Positions 42,051-49,697 of a DNA stretch of 64,000 nucleotides are shown here, piece by piece. The DNA is from Nocardioides ganghwensis (GTDB lineage Bacteria; Actinomycetota; Actinomycetes; Propionibacteriales; Nocardioidaceae), in contig NZ_JACXYX010000004.1 of NCBI RefSeq assembly GCF_014779655.1, positions 186,001 to 250,000 of the forward strand, in the 5' to 3' direction. Made by a program: the position numbers and the translations under genes. How positions within the stretch are numbered: position 1 is the stretch's first letter; every line of letters starts with the position of its first letter. The notes below the pieces were generated by a model that saw only the letters and a list, made by a program, of their open reading frames with translations, was not told where the DNA came from and did not search any database.

Positions 42051-43520
42051 ATGGCTGACCCCAAGGGATTCCTGAAGCACGGCCGCGAGGTCGCCTCGCG
42101 CCGCGACGTCGCCGAGCGGGTCAAGGACTGGAACGAGGTCTACCCCGACGGCATCGGGCGCGCCCTGCTCCCGATCATCAACACCCAGGCCGGGCGCTGC
42201 ATGGACTGCGGCATCCCGTTCTGCCACCAGGGCTGCCCGCTGGGCAACATCATCCCGGAGTGGAACGACCTGGTGTGGCGCGACGACTGGGACGGCGCGA
42301 TGGACCGCCTCCACGCGACCAACAACTTCCCCGAGTTCACCGGTCGCCTCTGCCCGGCGCCGTGCGAGACCGCGTGCGTCCTGGGGATCAACCAGGACCC
42401 GGTGACCATCAAGAACGTCGAGGTCTCGATCATCGACCGCGCGTGGGGCTCGGGCTACGTCCGGCCGGAGCCGCCGGAGTGGCTCTCGGGCAAGACGGTC
42501 GCGGTCATCGGGTCGGGCCCGGCCGGGCTCGCGGCCGCCCAGCAGCTCACCCGGGCCGGGCACACCGTCGCGGTCTACGAGCGCGCCGACAAGATCGGCG
42601 GGCTGCTGCGCTACGGCATCCCCGAGTTCAAGATGGAGAAGAAGCACCTCGACCGGCGCCTCGACCAGATGCGCCGCGAGGGCACCGTCTTCCGGGCCGG
42701 CGTCGACGTCGGCGGCGACCTGACCGGGGACAAGCTGCTCGACCGCTATGACGCGGTGGTGCTGGCGATGGGCGCGACCGACGCGCGGGACCTGCCGGTG
42801 CCCGGCCGCGACCTGGCCGGCATCCACCAGGCGATGGAGTTCCTGCCGCAGGCCAACCGCGCGTCGCTGGGCGAGCCCCCGACGACCGACGGCTCGGAGC
42901 AGATCGTCGCCACCGGCAAGGACGTCGTCATCATCGGCGGCGGTGACACCGGCGCCGACTGCCTCGGCACCTCGATCCGCCAGGGCGCGAGGTCCATCAC
43001 GCAGCTCGAGATCATGCCGCAGCCCGGCGCTGACCGCCCGGAAGGGCAGCCGTGGCCGACGTACCCGATGACCTTCAAGGTCTCCTCTGCCCACGAGGAG
43101 GGCGGCGAACGCGTGTACGCCGTGTCGACGCAGGAGTTCCTCGGTGACGACGACGGCAACGTCTCCGCGCTGCGGCTGGTCGAGGTCGACGCGAAGTTCC
43201 AGCCGATAGAGGGCACCGAGCGGGAGATCCCGGCCCAGCTGGTGCTGCTGGCCATGGGCTTCGTCGGCCCGGAGAAGCCGGGTCTCGTCGAGCAGCTCGG
43301 CGTGGAGCTCGACGACCGGGGCAACGTCAGGCGCGACGAGTCGTACGCCGCGTCCGTGCCGGGCGTCTACGTCGCCGGCGACGTCGGCCGCGGCCAGTCG
43401 CTGATCGTGTGGGCGATCGCCGAGGGTCGCAGTGCGGCCGCATCGGTGGACGCCTACCTCACCGGATCGACCACGCTCCCCGCGCCGATCAAGCCGCACG
43501 AGCGCCCGCTGGTCGTCTGA
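42051..43520 (+). CDS. gltD: Glutamate synthase small subunit
   Basis: This 489-residue flavoprotein passes electrons from NADPH to GltB. The N-terminal [4Fe-4S] region shows GRCMDCGIPFCHQGCPLGN and CPAPCETACVLG. FAD binding is GSGPAGLAAAQQL, and NADPH binding is IGGGDTGADCLG; VAGDVGRGQSLIVWAIAEGR ends the FAD site. Length is normal. An AAGAAGG ribosome site precedes the ATG. The sequence ATGGCTGA at its start is repeated at the end of gltB. Confidence 0.96.
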   Translation: MADPKGFLKHGREVASRRDVAERVKDWNEVYPDGIGRALLPIINTQAGRCMDCGIPFCHQGCPLGNIIPEWNDLVWRDDWDGAMDRLHATNNFPEFTGRLCPAPCETACVLGINQDPVTIKNVEVSIIDRAWGSGYVRPEPPEWLSGKTVAVIGSGPAGLAAAQQLTRAGHTVAVYERADKIGGLLRYGIPEFKMEKKHLDRRLDQMRREGTVFRAGVDVGGDLTGDKLLDRYDAVVLAMGATDARDLPVPGRDLAGIHQAMEFLPQANRASLGEPPTTDGSEQIVATGKDVVIIGGGDTGADCLGTSIRQGARSITQLEIMPQPGADRPEGQPWPTYPMTFKVSSAHEEGGERVYAVSTQEFLGDDDGNVSALRLVEVDAKFQPIEGTEREIPAQLVLLAMGFVGPEKPGLVEQLGVELDDRGNVRRDESYAASVPGVYVAGDVGRGQSLIVWAIAEGRSAAASVDAYLTGSTTLPAPIKPHERPLVV

Positions 43521-43654
43521 CCCGCCCGTCCGGCCCAGCAGCCGCTGTGACGCCGGGTCGGTGCTCGTCCCACCCATGCTCGACGGGGGTGGCCACAGGC
43601 ACCGACCTGGCGGCACAGCTGGCGGACGGTTGCTTGGATCGTTCCAATGTCCGC

Positions 43655-43660
43655 TAGGGT
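43655..43660 (+). promoter_or_regulatory. -10 box of leaderless pyk
   Basis: TAGGGT ends 7 nt before GTG 43668; TTGCTT at 43630-43635 is a possible -35 with a long 19-nt spacer. The arrangement supports the GTG start rather than ATG 43647, which lies upstream of the box. Confidence 0.6.
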
Positions 43661-43667
43661 TGGGCCC

Positions 43668-45116
43668 GTGCGTAGAGCAAAGATCGTCTGCACCCTCGGC
43701 CCCGCGGTGAACACCCCGGAGGGGATCCGGTCACTCGTCGAAGCAGGCATGGACGTCGCCCGGCTCAACATGAGCCACGGCGCGTACGCCGACCACGAGG
43801 CCGTCTACCGGCTGGTCCGCCAGGCCTCTGACGACACCGGCCACGCGATCGGCATCTTCGCCGACCTGCAGGGGCCCAAGATCCGTCTGGAGACCTTCGC
43901 CGACGGACCGGTGAAGCTCAAGCGAGGCGCGGAGTTCACCATCACCACGCGCGACGTCGAGGGCACCGCCGAGGTCTGCGGCACGACCTACAAGGGCCTG
44001 CCCGGTGACGTGAAGGCCGGCGACCCGCTCCTCATCGACGACGGCAAGGTGCGCCTCAAGGTGCTCTCCGTCGACGACACCGACGTGGTCACCGAGGTCG
44101 TAGTGGCCGGCAAGGTGTCCAACAACAAGGGCATCAACCTGCCCGGCGTCGCCGTGTCGGTGCCGGCGCTCTCCGAGAAGGACACCGAGGACCTGCGGTG
44201 GGCGCTCAACCTGGGCGTCGACTTCATCGCCCTCAGCTTCGTGCGCAACGCCCGCGACGCCGAGGACGTGCGCGACGTGATGCGCGAGGAGGGGATCTTC
44301 GTCCCCGTCATCGCCAAGATCGAGAAGCCGCAGGCCATCGAGAACATCGACGAGATCGTCGACGCCTTCGACGGCATCATGGTGGCGCGCGGCGACCTCG
44401 GCGTGGAGTGCCCGCTCGAGGACGTGCCGATCCACCAGAAGCTCATCATCGACAAGGCCCGTCGCTACGCCAAGCCCGTCATCGTGGCCACGCAGATGCT
44501 CGAGTCGATGATCAGCTCGCCCGCGCCGACGCGCGCCGAGGCGAGCGACGTGGCCAACGCGGTGCTCGACGGCGCCGACGCCGTGATGCTGTCGGGCGAG
44601 ACGAGCGTGGGGGAGTACCCCGTCGTCGCCGTGCAGACCATGGCCCGCATCGTGGAGTCGACCGAGGACCACGGCCTGAGCCACATGGCGGCCGTCGCGT
44701 GGAACCCGCAGACCCGCGGCGGCATCATCGCCAAGGCCGCGGCCGAGGTCGCGGAGCGGGTGGGCGCGAAGTACGTCGTCGCGTTCACCGTCAGCGGCGA
44801 CTCGGCGAAGCGCCTCTCGCGCTACCGCGGACCGATCCCGATCCTCGCGTTCACCCCCGAGCCCCGGACCCGTTCGCAGCTCGCGCTGACGTGGGGCATC
44901 GAGACGTTCCTCGGCGCCGACGTCGAGCACACCGACGAGATGGTCCGACAGGTCGACGAGGCGCTGCTGGACATCGGTCGCGTCGAGAAGGGCGACCTGG
45001 TCGTGATCATCGCCGGCAGCCCGCCCGGCATCCCCGGCTCGACCAATGCGCTCCGCATCCACCGCATGGGTGACGCGATCGACGGGGCCGCGCCGGCGTA
45101 CCGACGTCCGCGCTGA
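43668..45116 (+). CDS. pyk: Pyruvate kinase
   Basis: This 482-residue glycolytic enzyme makes pyruvate and ATP. It starts MRRAKIVCTLGPA. GMDVARLNMSHGAYADH, ADLQGPKIRLE and the catalytic-Lys segment VPVIAKIEKPQAIENIDEI are present, and VARGDLGVECPLEDVP binds metal. The effector-binding domain lies after residue 340. An ATG seven codons upstream is possible but unsupported by family alignment and the promoter. A strong terminator hairpin follows. Confidence 0.96.
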   Translation: MRRAKIVCTLGPAVNTPEGIRSLVEAGMDVARLNMSHGAYADHEAVYRLVRQASDDTGHAIGIFADLQGPKIRLETFADGPVKLKRGAEFTITTRDVEGTAEVCGTTYKGLPGDVKAGDPLLIDDGKVRLKVLSVDDTDVVTEVVVAGKVSNNKGINLPGVAVSVPALSEKDTEDLRWALNLGVDFIALSFVRNARDAEDVRDVMREEGIFVPVIAKIEKPQAIENIDEIVDAFDGIMVARGDLGVECPLEDVPIHQKLIIDKARRYAKPVIVATQMLESMISSPAPTRAEASDVANAVLDGADAVMLSGETSVGEYPVVAVQTMARIVESTEDHGLSHMAAVAWNPQTRGGIIAKAAAEVAERVGAKYVVAFTVSGDSAKRLSRYRGPIPILAFTPEPRTRSQLALTWGIETFLGADVEHTDEMVRQVDEALLDIGRVEKGDLVVIIAGSPPGIPGSTNALRIHRMGDAIDGAAPAYRRPR

Positions 45117-45138
45117 TCGAGCGGTCGCAGAACGGCAT

Positions 45139-45169
45139 CGCCCCCGACCGCGCCGTGCGGTCGGGGGCG
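45139..45169 (+). terminator. pyk terminator hairpin
   Basis: CGCCCCCGACCGC (45139-45151) pairs perfectly with GCGGTCGGGGGCG (45157-45169) around a 5-nt loop. It lies 22 bp after the pyk stop and has no U-tract, as is common in actinobacteria. Confidence 0.8.
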
Positions 45170-45232
45170 AACTGCGATCACTGCAGTCGCCGGTGTCGCC
45201 GGCGGGTGATCACCCGGCTGCCGGGGCCGCGA

Positions 45233-45580
45233 TCAGCGCCGGTACTGGCTGCATGCGTACGACATGCTTCCGACCTTGCAGTTGCCGCGGATCCACTCGT
45301 GGGTTCGTCCGGCCTTGCGGGCGTAGTGCGACTCGTTTCCCTCGAGCTTGTACTGGAGGTTGAAGTAGCGGGTGTCATAGATGTAGATCACTCCCCACAC
45401 GCAGTCGTAGATCTCCTTCTGGTAATCGCTCATGTTGTAGGCGTCGCTCCTCCAGTCATGGCATCGCCAGACCTGCCCAGAACCGACTTGCGCGTTCGCG
45501 GGCGCTGCAACAGTGAGAGGCGTCAGAAGCGCGCCGAGGAGAGAGACGATCAGCAAGACCGTGCGCTGGAACCGAGACAT
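45233..45580 (-). CDS. Secreted Cys-containing small protein, unknown family
   Basis: This 115-residue protein is not recognised. A classical signal peptide covers about residues 1-30 (FQRTVLLIVSLLGALLTPLTVAAPANA, cleavage after ANA). The mature part of about 85 residues has four cysteines (WRCHDW, YDCVWG, GNCKVG, YACSQ), enough for two disulfides, and is rich in Tyr, Trp and Arg. TAGCCT about 30 nt before the ATG and an AAGGAG site support expression. It lies in a short islet between pyk and the ANTAR regulator, and its codon use looks less GC-rich than neighbours. It could be a secreted inhibitor, toxin or bacteriocin-like protein; no evidence chooses among these. Confidence 0.72.
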   Translation of the reverse strand: MSRFQRTVLLIVSLLGALLTPLTVAAPANAQVGSGQVWRCHDWRSDAYNMSDYQKEIYDCVWGVIYIYDTRYFNLQYKLEGNESHYARKAGRTHEWIRGNCKVGSMSYACSQYRR

Positions 45581-45742
45581 TTGGTGCTCCTTGTCCGAGA
45601 TTGGAGGCTAGACCTTCTCCGACTCTCGGGGTCATCAACAGCGCCGTTGGAACCGGTCGTGACCGCTACCTAAGTCCGGCTAGCCCGATGAGGGACGAGG
45701 GTGCTACGGGCGTGGTCACCTTGTCCCACGGGTCCAGTCTGA

Positions 45743-46486
45743 TCACTCCTTCACGCCGATGAGCTCGTCGAGGCGCGCGACGGCGTCCTTCCGGGACACC
45801 GAGACGACTCGCGCTCCCGAGCGGCGCCACGGCACCTCCACGAGGTCCAGCGCCCAGGTGCACAGGCCGAGGATGTCCTCGGAGGCGTTGACGAACTGCC
45901 ACCTCGGGTAGTCGTAGCGCTTCTTCTCGCCGCTGACCACACGTGTCGCCCAGTTGTTCACCCGGCACCCGTCGGAGTGGAAGAGGCCGCGGAGGAAGTC
46001 CGCGGGGAAGGCCCTCACGACCTCGCGCTGCCACTCCTCCAGGACGATCGCCCGCTCGTGCTTGCGACCCGGTCCGTGCTGGGGGAACAGGCAGGGCCAG
46101 TGCTTCCAGTTGCTCTGGACGACGATCACGCCCGGTGCCCGTATGTGGGAGACCACGGAAGCCGGGCGGACGAGGCGAAGCGCACGCGACACGTCCGTGA
46201 TGGTTCCGGGCAGCCGGGCGTCGCACGACACACGGATCGTGGTGTGCCGCCTGTAGGTGGAGATGCCTCCATCGCCCAGGTAGAAGCCGAGGAGTGCTGC
46301 GTAGGGGGAGCCCGTTGAGGGACTCGCTCCGAGGCACCGACAGCAGTCGGTGGGTCCGGCTCCGATGGACGCCGCCCAGGACCGGATCGTCGACCGGGCC
46401 ACGCCCGTTGCCCGACTGGTCGCGCTCAGGCTGGCTGAGTCGCCCAGCAGCCGGAGGGCTTCGATGCGAACTGGTGCCTCGTGCAC
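45743..46486 (-). CDS. LAGLIDADG-type homing endonuclease-like protein with N-terminal HTH
   Basis: This is a 247-residue protein. Residues 6-40 (VRIEALRLLGDSASLSATSRATGVARSTIRSW) form a helix-turn-helix of the resolvase/insertion-sequence type. Residues about 62-72 (YAALLGFYLGDG) and 165-175 (FLRGLFHSDGC) are the paired LAGLIDADG-like helices with acidic active-site residues (Asp at each end). Between them is PCLFPQHGPGRKHERAIVLEEWQREVV, a block shared by a family of such freestanding proteins in actinobacteria. The gene starts at GTG, 38 nt downstream of a tRNA on the same strand, and may be co-transcribed with it. Activity and target are unknown. Confidence 0.75.
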   Translation of the reverse strand: MHEAPVRIEALRLLGDSASLSATSRATGVARSTIRSWAASIGAGPTDCCRCLGASPSTGSPYAALLGFYLGDGGISTYRRHTTIRVSCDARLPGTITDVSRALRLVRPASVVSHIRAPGVIVVQSNWKHWPCLFPQHGPGRKHERAIVLEEWQREVVRAFPADFLRGLFHSDGCRVNNWATRVVSGEKKRYDYPRWQFVNASEDILGLCTWALDLVEVPWRRSGARVVSVSRKDAVARLDELIGVKE

Positions 46487-46524
46487 GTCGCCACGATGTC
46501 AACGACCACCGACACCGGCTCAGG

Positions 46525-46597
46525 TGCCCCGGGTGAGATTCGAACTCACACTGGATGGTGTTTGAGACCACTCTCTCTGCCGTTGGAGTACCGGGGC
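46525..46597 (-). tRNA. tRNA with CAA anticodon and class I (short variable loop) structure
   Basis: The 73-nt sequence folds as acceptor GCCCCGG/CCGGGGC and D-arm with CTC/GAG and the invariant GG. The anticodon stem GTGGT/ACCAT carries loop CTCAAAC, the variable loop is 5 nt (CCAGT), and T-arm GTGAG/CTCAC has loop TTCGAAT. The discriminator is A73, A14 and T8 are present, and CCA is not encoded. Anticodon CAA reads Leu TTG, but bacterial tRNA-Leu normally has a long variable arm (class II). Its identity is therefore uncertain. It lies between the endonuclease gene and the divergent ANTAR regulator. Confidence 0.85.
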
Positions 46598-46624
46598 TGA
46601 ATCGGCTCCGAAACCCTATCCGAC

Positions 46625-46630
46625 TAGCCT
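46625..46630 (+). promoter_or_regulatory. -10 box of leaderless pdtaR-like gene
   Basis: TAGCCT ends 7 nt before GTG 46638, in the 40-bp gap to the divergent tRNA. Confidence 0.55.
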
Positions 46631-46637
46631 TGCCGAC

Positions 46638-47288
46638 GTGACGCAGCCCGCCGACCAGCCCGAGCCCACGCCCGCCGCGCGACCCGACGACGGCATACGC
46701 CGTGTCGTGATCGCCGAGGACGAGGCCCTCATCCGCATGGACCTCGCCGAGATGCTCGGCGAGGAGGGCTACGAGGTCGTCGGGCAGGCCGGGGACGGCC
46801 AGAAGGCCGTCGAGCTGGCGCGCGAGCTGCGGCCAGACCTGGTCATCCTCGACGTCAAGATGCCCGTCCTCGACGGCATCGCCGCGGCGGAGGCGATCGC
46901 GGGCGAGCGGATCGCGCCGGTCGTGATCCTGACGGCGTTCTCGCAGCGTGACCTCGTCGCCAGGGCGCGCGACGCCGGCGCGATGGCGTACCTCGTCAAG
47001 CCGTTCCAGCGCGGTGACCTGGTGCCCGCGATCGAGATGGCCGTGAGCAGGTACGCCGAGATCGCGGTGCTGGAGCGCGAGGTCTCCGACCTCCAGGAGT
47101 CGCTCGCCACCCGCAAGTCGGTCGACCGCGCCAAGAGCGTGCTCCAGGAGAAGCTCGGGCTGAGCGAGCCCGACGCGTTCCGCTGGATCCAGAAGACCGC
47201 GATGGACCTGCGCCTGTCGATGAAGCAGGTGGCCGACGGGGTCGTGGAGCACGGCGTCGCCGGACTGGGTGCCGACGGGCCTTCCTGA
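46638..47288 (+). CDS. pdtaR: ANTAR-domain response regulator (PdtaR-like)
   Basis: This 216-residue regulator has a receiver domain at about residues 20-140: acidic pocket IAEDEALIRMD, phospho-acceptor Asp in DLVILDVKMPVLDG, and conserved Thr and Lys in VILTAFSQRD and AYLVKPFQRGD. The ANTAR RNA-binding helices follow at about 145-200 (SVDRAKSVLQEKLGLSEPDAFRWIQKTAMDLRLSMKQVADGVVE). ANTAR regulators release paired terminator hairpins by antitermination when phosphorylated. The mycobacterial homologue works with kinase PdtaS; no kinase gene is adjacent here. Confidence 0.93.
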   Translation: MTQPADQPEPTPAARPDDGIRRVVIAEDEALIRMDLAEMLGEEGYEVVGQAGDGQKAVELARELRPDLVILDVKMPVLDGIAAAEAIAGERIAPVVILTAFSQRDLVARARDAGAMAYLVKPFQRGDLVPAIEMAVSRYAEIAVLEREVSDLQESLATRKSVDRAKSVLQEKLGLSEPDAFRWIQKTAMDLRLSMKQVADGVVEHGVAGLGADGPS

Positions 47289-47383
47289 CGCGCCGCGTTT
47301 CCGGTGCAGACCACTTGGTCACGAAACGGCAACGGCACGAACCTGCGTGCGCTCAATCGTGTCCCGTGCCACATTCCGAGTGT

Positions 47384-47389
47384 TAGGTT
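47384..47389 (+). promoter_or_regulatory. Candidate -10 of liv operon promoter
   Basis: TAGGTT lies 53 nt before the livK ATG, which also has a GGAGGG ribosome site. The 153-bp gap contains no gene. Confidence 0.4.
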
Positions 47390-47441
47390 CCGGGCACGAG
47401 GCTGCCGAGGTGGACAGCCCACTTAGAACTACGGAGGGTCC

Positions 47442-48602
47442 ATGATCCGCTCATCCAAGTCCTGGCAGGCCGTCGCGGTCGCGGCGGTGGCCGGTTTGGT
47501 GCTGACCGCCTGTGGCACGACCGAGGACGGCGGCGACGAGGGAGGCAGCGGCGGTGGCGGCGGCGAGGCCGCCTGCGACCTGAAGCTCGCCTTCTTCGGC
47601 CCCGAGACGGGCCCCGCGGCCGGTCTCGGCAAGCCGATCATCCAGGGTGCCGAGCTGGCCGTCTCGCAGTACAACGAGGACGCCGACTGCGAGGTCGAGC
47701 TGGTCAACTACGACTCGCAGGGCTCGCCCGACGAGGCCCCCGCCCTGGCGACCGAGATCGCCGGCGACGAGTCGATCATCGGCGTCGTCGGTCCCGCCTT
47801 CTCCGGTGAGTCCGCGGCCGCCGGCCCGATCTTCGCCGAGGCCGGTGTCCCGACGGTGAGCCCGTCGGCCACCAACCCCGCGCTGTCCGAGAACGGCTGG
47901 GACACCTTCCACCGCGCGCTCGGCAACGACGCGACCCAGGGCCCGGCTGCCGCGGCCTACATCAAGGACACGCTGCAGGCCAAGAGCACCTACGTCATCG
48001 ACGACGCCTCCGAGTACGGCGCCGGCCTGGCCGGCATCGTCGAGGAGGACCTCGGCGCCGACGCCGTGGCCGGCTCCGACACCATCCAGGTCGGTGACAC
48101 CGACTTCGCCGCGACCGTCTCCAAGGTCGTCGACTCCGAGGCCGACGCGGTCTTCTTCGGTGGCTACTACGCCGAGGCGACGATCCTCATCGGTCAGCTC
48201 CGCCAGGGTGGCTTCGAGGGCACGTTCGTCGTGGCCGACGGCGTGAAGGACCCGGCCTACCTCGACGCCGGGGACGCAGCCGAGGGCACCATCATCACCT
48301 GCCCGTGCATCCCCGACACCGACCCGGCCGTGGCCGACTTCGCCAGCGCCTACGAGGAGGAGTTCGGCGAGGCCCCCGGCACCTACGCCGCCGAGGCCTA
48401 CGACGCCGCGACGATCTTCCTCGACGGCATCGGCGACGGCATCGGCGACCGCGAGGCCATGCTCGAGCACGTCAACGGCTACGACGAGGCCGGCATCACC
48501 AAGCAGCTCTCGTTCGACGAGACCGGCGAGCCTGCCGACGTGAAGGTCTACGCCTACAAGGTCGAGGGCGGCGAGATCGTCTCCGAGGGCGAGATCGGCT
48601 GA
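47442..48602 (+). CDS. livK: Branched-chain amino-acid ABC transporter substrate-binding lipoprotein
   Basis: This is a 386-residue periplasmic-binding-fold type I lipoprotein. The lipobox VLTAC gives C24 as the lipidated residue. A Gly/Glu linker (GGDEGGSGGGGGEA) tethers the domain. Leu/Ile/Val-family blocks such as LAFFGPETGPAAGLGKPIIQGAELA and PTVSPSATNPALSENGWDTFHRALGNDATQGPAAA are clear. It delivers ligand to LivHMGF encoded downstream. The hairpin after its stop may give it higher expression than the rest. Confidence 0.93.
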   Translation: MIRSSKSWQAVAVAAVAGLVLTACGTTEDGGDEGGSGGGGGEAACDLKLAFFGPETGPAAGLGKPIIQGAELAVSQYNEDADCEVELVNYDSQGSPDEAPALATEIAGDESIIGVVGPAFSGESAAAGPIFAEAGVPTVSPSATNPALSENGWDTFHRALGNDATQGPAAAAYIKDTLQAKSTYVIDDASEYGAGLAGIVEEDLGADAVAGSDTIQVGDTDFAATVSKVVDSEADAVFFGGYYAEATILIGQLRQGGFEGTFVVADGVKDPAYLDAGDAAEGTIITCPCIPDTDPAVADFASAYEEEFGEAPGTYAAEAYDAATIFLDGIGDGIGDREAMLEHVNGYDEAGITKQLSFDETGEPADVKVYAYKVEGGEIVSEGEIG

Positions 48603-48631
48603 CAGACAGCCGACCGTCACAACAGGCAACA

Positions 48632-48664
48632 GGCGCGGCCGGGGACGACCTCCCCGGCCGCGCC
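48632..48664 (+). terminator. Perfect hairpin between livK and livH
   Basis: GGCGCGGCCGGGGA (48632-48645) pairs with TCCCCGGCCGCGCC (48651-48664) around loop CGACC. As partial terminator or 3' stabiliser it would raise livK over livHMGF. Confidence 0.75.
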
Positions 48665-48707
48665 ACTGTCCAGATCCGATGGCTGACCCCCGGCCAGGAG
48701 GCCTTGC

Positions 48708-49697
48708 GTGAACTTCGAGTTCTTCTTCAACAACCTGCCCGGACTGACACTGTCCGGGCTGGCGTTCGGCGCGATCTACGCGCTGATCGCGCTGGGCTAC
48801 ACGATGGTCTACGGCGTGCTGCAGCTCATCAACTTCGCGCACTCCGAAGTGTTCATGTACGGCACCTTCGCCATGCTGTGGACGGTGATGGCGCTCGGTG
48901 GTGCCGACGCCAACGGCGTGGAGCTGATCGCGATCCTCCTCGCCTCGCTGCTGGCGGCCATGGCGATGTCCGCAGTGATCGCGCTCGTCCTCGAACGGGT
49001 CGCCTACCGTCCCCTGATCAAGCGCAACGCCCCTCGCCTGATCGCGCTCATCTCCGCCATCGGCGCGAGCTTCGTGCTCGCCGAGCTGATGGGCCTGCGT
49101 GACCGGGTCGCAGGGTGGGTCGGTCTCGACGACGACCTCTCCGACTACGTCGGCAAGGCCCGCATCAACAACAGCATCGCCGGCGTCGTCGACGCGCCCC
49201 GCTGGGAGGTGGCGGGCATCATCGTGTCGAGCATCGACCTGCTCGTCATCTTCTCCGCCGTCGCGATGATGGTCGTCGTCGACCAGTTCGTGCGCCGCTC
49301 CAAGCTGGGAAAGGGCATCCGTGCCACGGCCCAGGACCCCGAGACCGCCTCCATGATGGGCGTCAACCCGACGCGCACCATCCAGATGACCTTCCTCATC
49401 GGCGGCCTGATGGCCGGCGTCGCGGCCTTCCTCTACATGCTCAAGATCGAGACGACCAAGTTCGACGTGGGCTTCCTGCTCGGCGTCAAGGCCTTCACCG
49501 CCGCCGTCCTCGGCGGCATCGGCAACCTGCGCGGAGCACTGCTCGGCGGACTCGTGCTCGGTGTCGCCGAGATCTGGGGGTCGGCCCTGCTCGGTACGGA
49601 GTGGCGCCACGTGGTCGCCTTCGTCCTGCTGGTCGTCATCCTTCTCTTCCGACCCACCGGACTGCTCGGTGAGTCGCTCGGAAAGGCACGCGCATGA
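48708..49697 (+). CDS. livH: Branched-chain amino-acid ABC transporter permease LivH
   Basis: This 329-residue membrane protein has about eight helices and the LivH pattern GAIYALIALGYTMVYGVLQLINFAHSEVFMYG near the N-terminus. GIRATAQDPETASMMGVNPTRT is the EAA-like loop that contacts the ATPases. It starts at GTG after the livK-livH hairpin and overlaps livM by 4 bp (ATGA). Start support is moderate. Confidence 0.95.
   Translation: MNFEFFFNNLPGLTLSGLAFGAIYALIALGYTMVYGVLQLINFAHSEVFMYGTFAMLWTVMALGGADANGVELIAILLASLLAAMAMSAVIALVLERVAYRPLIKRNAPRLIALISAIGASFVLAELMGLRDRVAGWVGLDDDLSDYVGKARINNSIAGVVDAPRWEVAGIIVSSIDLLVIFSAVAMMVVVDQFVRRSKLGKGIRATAQDPETASMMGVNPTRTIQMTFLIGGLMAGVAAFLYMLKIETTKFDVGFLLGVKAFTAAVLGGIGNLRGALLGGLVLGVAEIWGSALLGTEWRHVVAFVLLVVILLFRPTGLLGESLGKARA

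Noticed and set aside
46525..46597. Ordinary class II tRNA-Leu
   Set aside because: The variable loop is 5 nt and the total length 73 nt; no long arm can be formed in any register tried.
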